Notes: generated from the letters alone by a model not told the origin. Counted from the stretch's first letter, positions 18,727 to 28,370 are shown. The stretch: 64,000 nucleotides of DNA from UBA2421 sp002343075 (GCA_937982565.1 CALJLN010000050.1:110061-174060), one strand, 5' to 3'. Numbers and translations: made by a program.

Positions 18727-19812
18727 ATGTCAAAACTGAAACTTGGTGTGCTCGGGCTGGGCGAAGGCCGCTCAATCATCTCTGCGGCGATGAACAGCGA
18801 CCTTTGGGAACTGGCGCAACTGTGCGACCTGAATGAAACACTTTGCCAGCAGCGGTGCGACGAGTTTAAGTTCCCGCGTTACACCACTTCGCTCGATGAA
18901 ATGCTCACCGATCGCTCGATCGACGCAATCGGCATCTACACCCCCGACCCCCTCCACGCCGAGCATATCATTTCCTGCCTGCGTGCGGGCAAACATGTGA
19001 TCTGCACCAAGCCCCTGATCGACAACCTCGCAGACGCACCGCGCGTCATCGAAGCACAACGCGAGGCGGGAAAATGCGTTTTCGTCGGCCAGAGCACGCG
19101 ATTTTTTGAATCCATGCAGCGGCAGCGCGCCGACTACGATGCGGGCAAGCACGGCGAGGTCTACTCCGTCGAGGCCTACTACAATGCCGACAACAGGTGG
19201 TTTCTTCAACGAGGATGGGCCCGCACGGGCGGACTGAAGTGGCTGTACGGCGGGCTTTCGCATCCGGTGGATCTGGTGCGCTGGTATCTACCCGACATCA
19301 CCGAAGTCATGGGTTACGGCATGCTCACGACCAATGGTCAGGAACTTGGGTTGACCCATCCCGACAGCATGCATTTCATTGCCACGTCGCGGGGGGGCAA
19401 GATTGCGCGCATCAGCGGGCACTATTCCGGGCCGTACGGCAACAGTGATCGCGACAGCGGGATGAGCTGTGTGCTGCGCGGAACCCTTGGAACAAGTCAG
19501 GCGGACTACTCCGACTTGCGTTACAGCACACACTTCGCCGGACAGGGACATGTGCAGTACCGGATGGACCACCGCAGCAGCTATTACTTCCGCTTCGGTG
19601 GCAAGAGTCACCACGCGGGGGAGTATCAGAATTACATCGAGCATTTCGCCCGCTGCATCATCGACGGCTCGACACCGAAACCCGACATCAGCGAAGGCAT
19701 CGTGACGGTCGCGGTGATGGCGGCGATGGAAAGAAGTCTCGAAACCGCGAAGCCCGTCAAAATCCGAACCATTCTCGACGAACACGGCTTGTCCGACTTC
19801 GCCGCAAACTGA
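18727..19812 (+). CDS. Gfo/Idh/MocA family oxidoreductase
   Basis: The 361-residue protein has an N-terminal Rossmann fold starting LGVLGLGEGRS. The usual EKP motif appears as CTKPL with the catalytic Lys at K95, and the C-terminal substrate domain carries GGLSHPVDLVRWY with the conserved His (H179). Such enzymes oxidise or reduce sugars and sugar acids with NAD(P). D-apiose dehydrogenase (ApsD) of the apiose pathway belongs to this family, so an apiose, fucose or rhamnose dehydrogenase role is plausible. A GAGAGG Shine-Dalgarno sequence lies six bases before the ATG. It follows GH2 after an 86-base gap and closes the catabolic run. Specific substrate is inference. Confidence 0.82.
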   Translation: MSKLKLGVLGLGEGRSIISAAMNSDLWELAQLCDLNETLCQQRCDEFKFPRYTTSLDEMLTDRSIDAIGIYTPDPLHAEHIISCLRAGKHVICTKPLIDNLADAPRVIEAQREAGKCVFVGQSTRFFESMQRQRADYDAGKHGEVYSVEAYYNADNRWFLQRGWARTGGLKWLYGGLSHPVDLVRWYLPDITEVMGYGMLTTNGQELGLTHPDSMHFIATSRGGKIARISGHYSGPYGNSDRDSGMSCVLRGTLGTSQADYSDLRYSTHFAGQGHVQYRMDHRSSYYFRFGGKSHHAGEYQNYIEHFARCIIDGSTPKPDISEGIVTVAVMAAMERSLETAKPVKIRTILDEHGLSDFAAN

Positions 19813-19851
19813 TTGAGCGCCGCCTGAACCGGCTCGCGCGCTCGCAGCAAC

Positions 19852-20499
19852 CTACTTGATCATCGGAACCATCGCCCACATGCGCGACAGGTCCACTTCA
19901 TCACGGGTGATATCCATCCAGATATCATCGTAGCGCTTCCCCGCGAGCAGAATCGTCCCACGAAAGCGCCCCACTTCCTTAAATCCCGCCTTCTCATACG
20001 CGCGTCGGGCTCGCGCGTTGTAGCCAAAGTAACCGAGCCTGACGTTGTGCAGGTTTAGGAAAAACATCCCAAACTCGACCATCAGCCGTACCGCCTCGGT
20101 GCCGTAGCCTTTGTTCCAGCACTTGGGATCGGCGATCGCGACTCCGAGCGTGGCGTGATTGTTGGGCTGAATATCCCGAAGACTTACCCCGCCGATCCAG
20201 CGGTCGCTCTTTAACTCAAAAATGCCAAACTGCAGTTCCCCTTCCTCCTGTTTCAGCGCGCGTTCAAAGAAAGCCGCTTCCGATTCCACCGTCTCCGGCC
20301 GCCGGCGCGTGCTGAGATAGGTGATGAGCTCCATGTTCTGAAACAACGGCGTGGCGACGGTAGCATCGTCCTTGTGCAGCGTCTTCAGGCCCACAAGCTT
20401 TCCCTTGATCACATAAGGACGATGTTCGGCGCTGCTTGCACGTTTATATTTTCTTGCAGAGTTGCCCACAAAACCTCGCAGATCAATCAAGAACGCCAA
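19852..20499 (-). CDS. GNAT-family N-acetyltransferase (RimJ/RimL-like)
   Basis: The product is up to 215 residues from a TTG start at 20499. The typical domain only begins at about residue 28 (VIKGKLVGLKTLHKDDA), so an internal GTG start is possible. The RimJ/RimL-type acetyltransferase core shows a LGVAIADPKCWNKGYGTEA acetyl-CoA-binding stretch, NVRLGYFGYNARARRAYEKAGF and a VGRFRG end. Family members acetylate ribosomal proteins, aminoglycosides, polyamines or other amines; the target is unknown. It lies 58 bases downstream of deoC on the same strand and converges with the Gfo/Idh/MocA gene. Confidence 0.75.
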   Translation of the reverse strand: MAFLIDLRGFVGNSARKYKRASSAEHRPYVIKGKLVGLKTLHKDDATVATPLFQNMELITYLSTRRRPETVESEAAFFERALKQEEGELQFGIFELKSDRWIGGVSLRDIQPNNHATLGVAIADPKCWNKGYGTEAVRLMVEFGMFFLNLHNVRLGYFGYNARARRAYEKAGFKEVGRFRGTILLAGKRYDDIWMDITRDEVDLSRMWAMVPMIK

Positions 20500-20557
20500 G
20501 TAACACGCCGAGAGAAATCCGCGGGAGCCTCTCGCACCGATTCGTCGGAAACACAGT

Positions 20558-21487
20558 TCAGTCTTTCGAGAAATAATCCAACGACTGATACGCCCCAGTC
20601 TTTTCCTTGACCAGTTGCATCAGAATGTCATTCGCCAACCGAGACGCGCCCAGGCGGAAGAGGTCGGGGGTCATCCAGTCTTCGCCGAGTGTTTCGCGCA
20701 GGACTACCAGGTACTGAATTGCGATCTTTGCTGTCGCAATTCCCCCCGCGGGCTTCATACCGATCTTGCGGCCTGTGGCGTAGTAAAAGTCGCGAATCGC
20801 CTCCAGCATGACCAGCGTCACTGGCAGCGTGGCCGCGGGCTGAACTTTTCCGGTACTGGTCTTGATAAAATCGGCACCGGCGTGCATTGCCAGATCACTG
20901 GCTCTGCGCACTTCATCGTAGCTTCCCAGTTCGCCGGTTTCGAGAATCACCTTCAGATGTGCCGCGCCGCACGCTTCCTTGCACGCGGCGATTTCGTCGA
21001 ACACATAACTGTAATCGCCCGCCAGAAACCGCCCGCGGGAGATAACCATGTCTATCTCATCAGCCCCCTGCTCGACGGCGTAACGCGTGTCATTCATCCG
21101 GTCGGCGATGTCGTACTGCCCGGAAGGAAACCCCGTCGCCACCGCGGCGACGTGAATGCCTGTGCCCTTGAGCGCCTCTTTCGCAACCGCGGCAAGGGTT
21201 GGATAGACGCAAATGGCTGCGACGTGCGGAACGCCTTCCATCGCATCATGCAGGTGGGCGGCTTTGTAGCAAAGCTGCCGAACCTTGCCGGGTGTGTCGG
21301 CACCTTCGAGCGTTGTGAGATCAATCATGCTCAACGCAAGTTTGAGCGCATGGACCTTGCTGGCTTTCTTGATGCTGCGCTTGGTCAGCCGGTCAATGCG
21401 CTCTTCCACACCCACCTTATCGATCGTGGGACAGCGAGACAGATCCGGATGCGTTCGGGTGACGGAGTTCATGTCAAACAGCATCAT
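20558..21487 (-). CDS. deoC: deoxyribose-phosphate aldolase
   Basis: The 309-residue protein resembles the long (E. coli-type) DeoC, which reversibly splits 2-deoxyribose 5-phosphate into glyceraldehyde 3-phosphate and acetaldehyde. The Schiff-base lysine is in ADFIKTSTGK, the second conserved lysine in GRKIGMKPAGGI, and IDLTTLEG is near the N-terminus. An N-terminal extension of about 45 residues precedes the usual start of the fold. Start is one of two tandem ATG codons (21487 or 21484). It could serve deoxynucleoside salvage. There is no deoA or deoD neighbour, and no evidence ties it to the sugar-acid cluster beyond proximity. Confidence 0.9.
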   Translation of the reverse strand: MMLFDMNSVTRTHPDLSRCPTIDKVGVEERIDRLTKRSIKKASKVHALKLALSMIDLTTLEGADTPGKVRQLCYKAAHLHDAMEGVPHVAAICVYPTLAAVAKEALKGTGIHVAAVATGFPSGQYDIADRMNDTRYAVEQGADEIDMVISRGRFLAGDYSYVFDEIAACKEACGAAHLKVILETGELGSYDEVRRASDLAMHAGADFIKTSTGKVQPAATLPVTLVMLEAIRDFYYATGRKIGMKPAGGIATAKIAIQYLVVLRETLGEDWMTPDLFRLGASRLANDILMQLVKEKTGAYQSLDYFSKD

Positions 21488-21579
21488 ACAGCGATAACGG
21501 GCCGGCGCGAACCGACAAATTCTCTCATGATTCGCCGCAGAATGACCCCCGAAGCACGGAACACCGAAACCGTGACCAG

Positions 21580-22650
21580 CTAACTCGCCTGCCGCGGAGG
21601 CGATGGCTGATCTCCCGCCGTCGCGTCGGCAAGCAGTTCGTTCATCACATCGCGCATCGTCACGATCCCCTCGGTTGAACCATACTCCGTTACGAGAAAC
21701 ACCATCTCAGTCTTGTACTCGTGAAATGACTTCAACAACTGATCGAGCGTGACCATCTGCGGCACGAACGCCGGCGCATCGGCCAGCAGGCGCAACATCG
21801 CAGTTTCCCCCCCGGCATCGGCGGCGGTGAGGAACTCCTTTACCTTCACAACGCCGATGCAGTGATCAAAGTCGCCGTCGCAGAGCGGAAAGCGCGTGTG
21901 CAGCATCTGCTCGACAATTGCCCGGTTCTCCTGCATCGACTTGTTTACATCGATCCACTGCACGCGCGAGCGGTGAACCATCAGCTCTTCGGCCTTGCGC
22001 CGCCCGAGGGTCAGGCCGGTGAGAATGACCGACCGCTCACGATCAGAAAGCACGCCGGATGCTGCCGCGCGGTCGGCGAGCATCCTAAGCTCATCGACGC
22101 TGACCTGATCGGCCTCCAACTGATCCACGTCCCCAATTCCCAGCGGCCTGATGACCAGATTGGCCAGCGCCTTCATCACCCAGACCAGCGGGCGAAGGCA
22201 CGACTGTATCAGGATGATCGGCCGAGCAGTGAACTGCGCCGCCGCCGTCGCGAAACGCAGGGTTAGTGCCTTGGGCAGAAGTTCGCTCAGTACAACCGTG
22301 AGCAGCGTCACAATGACAAATCCCAGCGCGGTGCTCACGACTGTCATGATCGTGGGCGAAAGCGCGACAAGCGGTGAGAACAGCTTCTGCAGCACCGCGG
22401 TCATCGCCGGTTCACCGATCCAGCCGAGCATCAGGTTGGTCATGGTGATGCAAATCTGGATCGTGCCGATCGAGCTCGCCGGGTTGGATTTCAGTCGTTC
22501 GATCGCTGTAACCGTACTGAACTTTCGGCGGGCGCGCAGCGATTCGATTTGAGATGGGCGAATGGCAATCAGAGCATACTCGGCGGCGACGAAGAACGCG
22601 TTCATCGCAATCAGCAAGGGCACAAGCAGAAGTTGTTGGAACAAGGTCAT
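21580..22650 (-). CDS. CNNM/DUF21-CBS (hemolysin C / CorC-like) membrane protein
   Basis: The 356-residue protein starts directly with the first transmembrane helix and has the DUF21 domain (three to four helices to about residue 190, including MNAFFVAAEYALIAIR). A CBS-domain pair follows, ending TEGIVTMRDVMNELL. The usual C-terminal CorC_HlyC transporter-associated domain seems absent, so this is a short member. The family is implicated in Mg2+/Co2+ efflux. It follows the EEP phosphoesterase gene by 33 bases on the same strand and could be co-transcribed with it. Confidence 0.82.
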   Translation of the reverse strand: MTLFQQLLLVPLLIAMNAFFVAAEYALIAIRPSQIESLRARRKFSTVTAIERLKSNPASSIGTIQICITMTNLMLGWIGEPAMTAVLQKLFSPLVALSPTIMTVVSTALGFVIVTLLTVVLSELLPKALTLRFATAAAQFTARPIILIQSCLRPLVWVMKALANLVIRPLGIGDVDQLEADQVSVDELRMLADRAAASGVLSDRERSVILTGLTLGRRKAEELMVHRSRVQWIDVNKSMQENRAIVEQMLHTRFPLCDGDFDHCIGVVKVKEFLTAADAGGETAMLRLLADAPAFVPQMVTLDQLLKSFHEYKTEMVFLVTEYGSTEGIVTMRDVMNELLADATAGDQPSPPRQAS

Positions 22651-22683
22651 CGCAATAAACGTTGCCGGGAAAGGCGCCGACAG

Positions 22684-23781
22684 TCAAGGCTCGCGTTTTG
22701 GCAGGCGCAGCTGACAAACCTGCCCCCGGTGGTCGACGACGTCGGTCGTGAAGATCGATGCGCTGGCGACGTCCAGACCCGAACGCACCCAGATGTGGTC
22801 GATGTCAAAAGTGCTCAGCCGCCAGGTATGACGGATCTCGCGCATCGACCCTCGAAACGGAACGACCAGCCGCGCCGGCCAAGTGGCCCGCCATTGCCCG
22901 CTCCAGAGCGACGCCCGCTCGTAGCGCTCGCCGGCGTTTGCGAGTGTTTTGAAGCCGAGAAACCTGGCCGGGGTGTTAAAGTCGCCCGCCACGATATCGA
23001 TCGGCGTGCCCGCGACGGCGTGCGCTTCGACAATTCGCGCCGCCTGCTCAATGCTCGGTGAGCGGGGAAGACTTGGCTCACTCTCAATATCCACCATCAA
23101 GATTCGGAATGGCTTCGCGGGCGCATCGTCGATCGCAACCTCGAACAGCGCCGCTTCACCGTGGTCCAGCAACCACTGCCCCACCCTCTGCACGGGCGAT
23201 TTGCTCAGCACGCCCATTCGTGACATGTATTGCTCGCTGCCCGCAGAGTAGCCCGCGTGCCAACCCGGGCCGGCTTGCTCTTTCCAATAGTGACCAAAAT
23301 AGCTCTGGGGAGGAACCTCAGTCAGGCACACAATTTGCGGATCGTGCGCCAGGACCGTTGACACCACTTTCTCAAGCGATGCCGGCCCCGCCAACCCACC
23401 CCACTGCATGTTCCATTGAACCAGCGTCACACCGGATTGCGACGAATCACCTTCCGGTGCCCGAGCCGGTGCCCACATCATGCCGATCGACATCACCCCC
23501 AGGCCCAAACCCAACATGCTAAGCAAAAATCGCAACGGAAGGGCCTTGCCAAGATTGAGCAAGTCCCAGCCGATCGCAGTCAGCGCTACCGCCCACAAAG
23601 GCGTGTAGAGGCAAAACTGCAACCACATAGCGCGATCACCAACCACATGCGCCACGACCAGGATGAGGATCGCGGCGACCAGACTGCCGCTCGCCGCAGC
23701 GCGGCCCGCGCGCCAGGCACGCCGCCACCACGACGTCCGCGGGGGTGGGTGACTTGCGTATTGTGATTCGCCTGGCTGCAT
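22684..23781 (-). CDS. membrane-anchored endonuclease/exonuclease/phosphatase family protein
   Basis: I choose the ATG at 23781 (365 residues). The frame is open to 23970 but that extension would overlap the divergent MscS promoter and gene. Residues 20-110 contain three hydrophobic segments and the rest is an EEP-fold domain. Its motifs are TLVQWNMQWGG, CLTEVPPQSY, IVAGDFNTPARF, FDIDHIWV and the final VVDHRGQ with the catalytic His. This matches membrane-tethered EEP proteins whose catalytic domain faces the periplasm. Substrate (phospholipid, nucleic acid or phosphosugar) is unknown. Confidence 0.8.
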   Translation of the reverse strand: MQPGESQYASHPPPRTSWWRRAWRAGRAAASGSLVAAILILVVAHVVGDRAMWLQFCLYTPLWAVALTAIGWDLLNLGKALPLRFLLSMLGLGLGVMSIGMMWAPARAPEGDSSQSGVTLVQWNMQWGGLAGPASLEKVVSTVLAHDPQIVCLTEVPPQSYFGHYWKEQAGPGWHAGYSAGSEQYMSRMGVLSKSPVQRVGQWLLDHGEAALFEVAIDDAPAKPFRILMVDIESEPSLPRSPSIEQAARIVEAHAVAGTPIDIVAGDFNTPARFLGFKTLANAGERYERASLWSGQWRATWPARLVVPFRGSMREIRHTWRLSTFDIDHIWVRSGLDVASASIFTTDVVDHRGQVCQLRLPKREP

Positions 23782-23904
23782 CGGTTGAAATCGAGCGGCG
23801 CATTCTACGTCTGCGGCCTGTCGATGCGAGCGGATGCCCCTCGGCCAATCCCCGTCGGCATCAGCCGCTCGCATCCTCATGACATTTGTGGCAAAACTAC
23901 TGGT

Positions 23905-25110
23905 ATGAATGTGCCCTCGCTTCTGGCTGCGGTCGATGTGAATCAACTTTGGGAAAGCGTACGCCTGCAATCAACGTTCCGGCAGACGCCGTGGTGGGGC
24001 TGGCTTTCTTTCGCCGGCATGATCTTTGTCGGACTTGCGTCGGCGAAGGTAATTTCCCTCATCTTTCGCGCCGCGGGGGATCGGTCGTTGAAATCTGGAT
24101 GGGTGCGCAGGCAGATCGTCATTCAGTCACTCAGCCGCCCGCTGGGGCTAATCGCTTTCACCATGGCAGCATTGATCGGGATTGGCTTTTTGAAGCTTGA
24201 CGATCAGATGCGCTGGTTTACCTGGCAGATCGGCAAGCTGCTTCTCATCACCGCCGCGGGGTGGGCGCTCTACAATCTTGTCGCGTTGGTCGAACTCATC
24301 CTCCTGGGAATCACCTCGAAAACCAAAAGCCCACTGGATGATCAACTCGTCCCTCTCGTGCGGAAGACCCTCCGCATTATGCTGGTTGTCACGCTTAGCT
24401 TATTCGTGGCCGACAACGTATTTCAGGCCGACATCAAGAGCTTCCTCGCCGGGCTGGGTATCATCGGTCTGGCTATCTCGCTGGCATCGCAGGACACAGT
24501 AAAGAACTTCTTTGGCAGCGTGACGATCTTCGTTGATCAGCCCTTTAACCTCGGGGATCGGGTTCTTCTTGCTGGACATGAAGGCGTTGTGGAGGAGATC
24601 GGATTTCGATCAACCAAACTTCGCACACCGACCGGAAACGTCGTACAGATTCCCAACAGTAAGATCGTCGACTCGACGGTTGAGAACGTCACGCGGCGAA
24701 GGAACATCCGCCGCAACATGGCAATCAGTATCACATACGACACGCCTCCCGAGAAGGTCGCGCGGGCGGTGGCGATCTTGAGGGAGGTGCTGAATGACCC
24801 GGAGGTGTGCAAAGCATTCGACATGGAGAAGCTCCCGCCGAGAGTGGCATTCGAGGAGCTCGCCGGATCGAGCCTGAACATTCGCGTGATGTACTGGTTT
24901 CATCCCGGCACCGACTACTGGGCCTACATGGCGCACGCCGAGCAGATCAACCTGACGCTGCTACGGCGGTTTAATGATGAGAAGATCGACTTCGCCTTCC
25001 CGACGCAGACGCTTTACATCGCCGGCGACGCCGGACGCGCGCCGGTCTCGATGCGGTCGATGGCCGACAACGCGACGCGCGAAAGTGACACCTCTGGCCT
25101 GCACGAATAG
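23905..25110 (+). CDS. MscS-family mechanosensitive ion channel
   Basis: From ATG 23905 the protein is 401 residues. An open frame reaches upstream to 23785 but lacks family similarity. It has about four to five transmembrane helices, then the MscS pore helix and beta domain: LAISLASQDTVKNFFGS, FNLGDRVLLAGHEGVVEEIG, TPTGNVVQIPNSKI. The cytoplasmic alpha/beta domain follows. It acts as an osmotic-release channel in the inner membrane. A second, different MscS member lies at 42067-43113. The downstream MFS gene starts 11 bases after its stop, so the two may be co-transcribed. Confidence 0.88.
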   Translation: MNVPSLLAAVDVNQLWESVRLQSTFRQTPWWGWLSFAGMIFVGLASAKVISLIFRAAGDRSLKSGWVRRQIVIQSLSRPLGLIAFTMAALIGIGFLKLDDQMRWFTWQIGKLLLITAAGWALYNLVALVELILLGITSKTKSPLDDQLVPLVRKTLRIMLVVTLSLFVADNVFQADIKSFLAGLGIIGLAISLASQDTVKNFFGSVTIFVDQPFNLGDRVLLAGHEGVVEEIGFRSTKLRTPTGNVVQIPNSKIVDSTVENVTRRRNIRRNMAISITYDTPPEKVARAVAILREVLNDPEVCKAFDMEKLPPRVAFEELAGSSLNIRVMYWFHPGTDYWAYMAHAEQINLTLLRRFNDEKIDFAFPTQTLYIAGDAGRAPVSMRSMADNATRESDTSGLHE

Positions 25111-25121
25111 ATTTGAGGCCG

Positions 25122-26405
25122 ATGCCTTCAGCAAGTCCCATCGACTACGCCTCCGACCCGCCCCCGCCGCCGAAATCGGCGATGAGCATTCTGTGGCTGG
25201 TTGTGTTTGCCGACATGATGGGCTTCGGGTTGATTGTGCCCTCGCTGCCTCTCTACGCCGATCATTACAACGCATCGCCCATGCAGGTGGCACTGCTCTT
25301 CAGCCTTTACTCGGTGTGCCAGTTTCTTGCTTCGCCGGTTCTGGGCGCGATGAGTGATCGCTACGGCCGAAGGCCGGTACTGGTATTGTCGCAATTCGGC
25401 ACGGTGGCAGGTTATCTGCTGCTCGGATGGACCATGCTCGTGCAGTGGGACAATGTCTCAACGGCACTCTGGCTGGTGTATCTCTCGCGCGTGATCGACG
25501 GCATTTCCGGTGGAAACATTTCCACGGCGCACGCATATATTGGCGACATTTCCACTCCGGCGAACCGTGCCGCGCGCATGGGATTGCTGGGCGCAGCATT
25601 TGGCCTGGGCTTCAGCGCCGGGCCTGCGCTGGGCGGGTTGCTCTCTCTATGGCACGCTGCCGGCCCCGCTTTTGCCGCGGCAGCATTTGCCGCCGTCGCG
25701 TGCACGATGACGATCATCCTGCTTCCCGAATCGCGCCGGCGCGGCAGTAGCCCCATCGAATCAAGCTGGCTGCACCCTTCACGCTTCATGCCCGTCCTGC
25801 GCAACCCCCTGCTGGGCCACCTCCTGTTCGGCGGATGCCTTGCGATGATGGCGTTCGTCATGCTCGAAGTGGTCTTCGCGCTCTATCTGAAGGACGTGTT
25901 CCACTACGGACAGACCGCGATCAATCTCTTGTTTGCGATGGTTGGGGTCGTGATCATGGTCGTGCAGGCAGGACTGATCGGCCCGCTGGTGCGCCGGTTT
26001 GGTGAATGGAACATGAACCTGCTGGGAACAGCCATCGCAGTCACGTCCATGGCGCTGTACGCGCTGACCACCTGGCATCCGCTTCTGGCCTTGCTCATTC
26101 CCGCGGCGCTGCTGAACGCGGTGGGAAGGTCCATGTGGTTTCCGACGCTCAATTCGCTCATCAGCCACGCCGCCGGGCGCGACACGCAGGGCGTCACCTT
26201 TGGCGTGTTTCACGCCATGATGTCGCTGGCGCGCGTCATTGGCCCTTTGATCGCGGGCGCGGTTTTCGCCCGACATGTTTCAGGCCCGTTTGTCATCGCA
26301 GGAGCGATTCTGCTGTACGTGGGCGCGTGGATGGTCGCGCTTCACAGACGATCGCGCACCCCGCTTGCCCATCTCGCGCCCGCGGTCGTGGAGAATGCCA
26401 CTTGA
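25122..26405 (+). CDS. major facilitator superfamily transporter (TetA-like)
   Basis: Starting at ATG 25122 (GAGG five bases upstream; a TTG at 25113 is also possible) the protein is 427 residues with 12 predicted helices. The MFS signature between helices 2 and 3 is GAMSDRYGRRPVL, and helix 1 carries DMMGFGLIVPSLPLY, as in TetA-type drug:H+ antiporters of the DHA1 group. It probably exports a small molecule. It sits between MscS and a membrane glycosyltransferase, and neither context reveals a substrate. Confidence 0.85.
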   Translation: MPSASPIDYASDPPPPPKSAMSILWLVVFADMMGFGLIVPSLPLYADHYNASPMQVALLFSLYSVCQFLASPVLGAMSDRYGRRPVLVLSQFGTVAGYLLLGWTMLVQWDNVSTALWLVYLSRVIDGISGGNISTAHAYIGDISTPANRAARMGLLGAAFGLGFSAGPALGGLLSLWHAAGPAFAAAAFAAVACTMTIILLPESRRRGSSPIESSWLHPSRFMPVLRNPLLGHLLFGGCLAMMAFVMLEVVFALYLKDVFHYGQTAINLLFAMVGVVIMVVQAGLIGPLVRRFGEWNMNLLGTAIAVTSMALYALTTWHPLLALLIPAALLNAVGRSMWFPTLNSLISHAAGRDTQGVTFGVFHAMMSLARVIGPLIAGAVFARHVSGPFVIAGAILLYVGAWMVALHRRSRTPLAHLAPAVVENAT

Positions 26406-26410
26406 ACACG

Positions 26411-28213
26411 ATGAGGGAAATCGTCGCGCCGGAACTCGGCGGCAAGCGTTCGGCTCTGCCTGCTCTCGTTGGGCCTCTGCTTGTAGCCGCGTCGCTCTTC
26501 ATCATGCTCCTGTGGACGTGGCTGAAGTGGCCCGACCCGCTCACCGATTTCGGCCGCGAGCTTTATCTCGCCTGGCAAGTTTCGGAAGGAAAGACGCTTT
26601 ACCGAGACGTCGAACACTTCAACGGCCCTCTGTCGGTTCATTTCAACGCCCTGCTCTTTCATTGTTTTAGCCCGACACTTCAAACGCTCGCGTACGCCAA
26701 CATCATCATCGCCATTGCAACAGTGGCGATACTCTATTCGCTGATTCGACAAGTCGGCGGGCCTGCCGCCGCGACGGCCTGCGGCGTGACGTTCACCACG
26801 CTGTTTGTATGCGCGCAGTTTGTCGACACAGGCAACTTCAACTTCATCACCCCCTATTCGCACGAAGTCACGCACGGCCTCTTGCTGGCACTGGTGGCGA
26901 TCGCGTGTTGCATCAAGGCCATCGAAACGCGCAAGCTGATCTTCGCAGCCGCGACCGGCGCGCTGCTCGGATTGCTATGGCTGACGAAGCTGGAAATCTT
27001 CCTCGCCGCCGCCGTCGCTGTGGGGGCGGGAATCCTCCTTCGACCATCGACAGACGCACGCCACCCATTGCCCGCTGCGCCGCAGAAGCTTCTTGCTATC
27101 ACCGCTGGAGCGATGCTTCTGGTAGTTGCGGTCGCCTTTCTGCTGCTACTGATTCCACTCCCGCCCGGCACCGCCCTGCGCGGCGTGCTCGGCGGTGCAT
27201 TCTACATCTTCGACTCGCAACTGACGTCGCTGCCGTTCTACCGCCGCATCGCCGGCTTCGATTCTCCCGCGATCAACATGGGACACATGACCGCCTCTGC
27301 GATCGTCATCGCCCTGCTACTGCTCGTGCAACCGGTCTTTCGCCGGAACAACACCGTGAAATCGCCGGTGGCACTCGCCATTCTCGCCGTCGCCATCCCT
27401 CCCGCCGGAGCGTGGGCTGTCGGGCCAGACTTCCCCTGGCACATGGCGTTGCGCGGCCTGCCATTGGTCCTCGCAGGATTGCTGGCGCATCACATCTACT
27501 TGCAGCGGCGCCATCTACAAACTCCCTCGGCAACTGCATGGACGATGCTGCTCGTTTTTTCATTCGTGCTCCTTGCCAAGATTCTCCTGGCGACGCAGTT
27601 ACAACATTACGGCTTCGCGCTGGCTATGCCGGCGGTCATGGTCGTCGCGACTGTGCTCGTCGGCCGGCCCATCTTTCCATCGCCGGTCGCCGCGCGAGAC
27701 AGCAGTGCGTGGCGGTGGTTTGGCCTGTCGGTCGTGGCGACGTTCATCGTTGTTCACCTCATCGTCTACAGCCACCATTTCGCCAGCAAACCCGTGCAGG
27801 TTGCTTCTGGCGCGAATGCATTCTTCGCCTCGGCTGGGCTGCCCGGTCAGCCGTCGCGCGGCGATTCGCTCGCGGCGCTGCTCGACCGATTCGCGTCGAT
27901 CGTTCCCGCAGACGCCACCCTCGCCGCAGTGCCCGAAGGCGCGATGATCAACTTCCTCACCCGGCGCCCCAACCCCACGCCATTTATCACACTCCAACCT
28001 CCGGAATACCTCATGTTCGGCAGCAAGCGCATCACGCAGGCTTACATCGATGCCCCTCCCGATTTTGTGGTCATCAATCTCGCCGTCGATCCCGCCGAGT
28101 ATGGCTCGCGCGGGTTTGATGTCGATTACGGCAAAGCACTCGCCGACTGGATCAAACAAAACTACGCCGAGCGGGCGCGATTCGGTCGCCTGATTCTGCT
28201 GTCGCGAAGATGA
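26411..28213 (+). CDS. polytopic membrane glycosyltransferase-like protein
   Basis: I choose ATG 26411 (600 residues), six bases after the MFS stop; a TTG at 26402 is an alternative. The protein has about ten transmembrane helices. The first extracytoplasmic loop reads DPLTDFGRELYLAWQVSEG and continues LYRDVEHFNGPLS, which resembles GT39/GT83-like (ArnT/PMT superfamily) polyprenyl-phosphate-dependent transferases common in planctomycetes. A C-terminal soluble domain follows, with YLMFGSKRITQAYIDAPPDFVV near the end. It is only distantly related to the pair at 570-5358. Acceptor and sugar are unknown. Confidence 0.7.
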   Translation: MREIVAPELGGKRSALPALVGPLLVAASLFIMLLWTWLKWPDPLTDFGRELYLAWQVSEGKTLYRDVEHFNGPLSVHFNALLFHCFSPTLQTLAYANIIIAIATVAILYSLIRQVGGPAAATACGVTFTTLFVCAQFVDTGNFNFITPYSHEVTHGLLLALVAIACCIKAIETRKLIFAAATGALLGLLWLTKLEIFLAAAVAVGAGILLRPSTDARHPLPAAPQKLLAITAGAMLLVVAVAFLLLLIPLPPGTALRGVLGGAFYIFDSQLTSLPFYRRIAGFDSPAINMGHMTASAIVIALLLLVQPVFRRNNTVKSPVALAILAVAIPPAGAWAVGPDFPWHMALRGLPLVLAGLLAHHIYLQRRHLQTPSATAWTMLLVFSFVLLAKILLATQLQHYGFALAMPAVMVVATVLVGRPIFPSPVAARDSSAWRWFGLSVVATFIVVHLIVYSHHFASKPVQVASGANAFFASAGLPGQPSRGDSLAALLDRFASIVPADATLAAVPEGAMINFLTRRPNPTPFITLQPPEYLMFGSKRITQAYIDAPPDFVVINLAVDPAEYGSRGFDVDYGKALADWIKQNYAERARFGRLILLSRR

Positions 28214-28370
28214 CTCCGGCAACCGAGCAGCAAGATCAAGGCCGCACGCCCACCGCCCCGCCGGGGCGCGAGCGACCCCAACTAAGTAGAATCTGGTATT
28301 TTCAAAAATCGGGCATTTTCGGGCATTTCCGGGCATGCACCGACGAACGCTACCCTCATTCCTCATCCTC

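Noticed and set aside
20558..21487. deoC as part of the apiose-like pathway
   Set aside because: It is on the opposite strand with its own neighbours, and deoxyribose-phosphate aldolase has no established step in apiose catabolism.
22684..23970. 428-residue form of the EEP-family phosphoesterase
   Set aside because: The added 63 residues overlap the region in front of the divergent MscS start and are not hydrophobic or conserved-looking.
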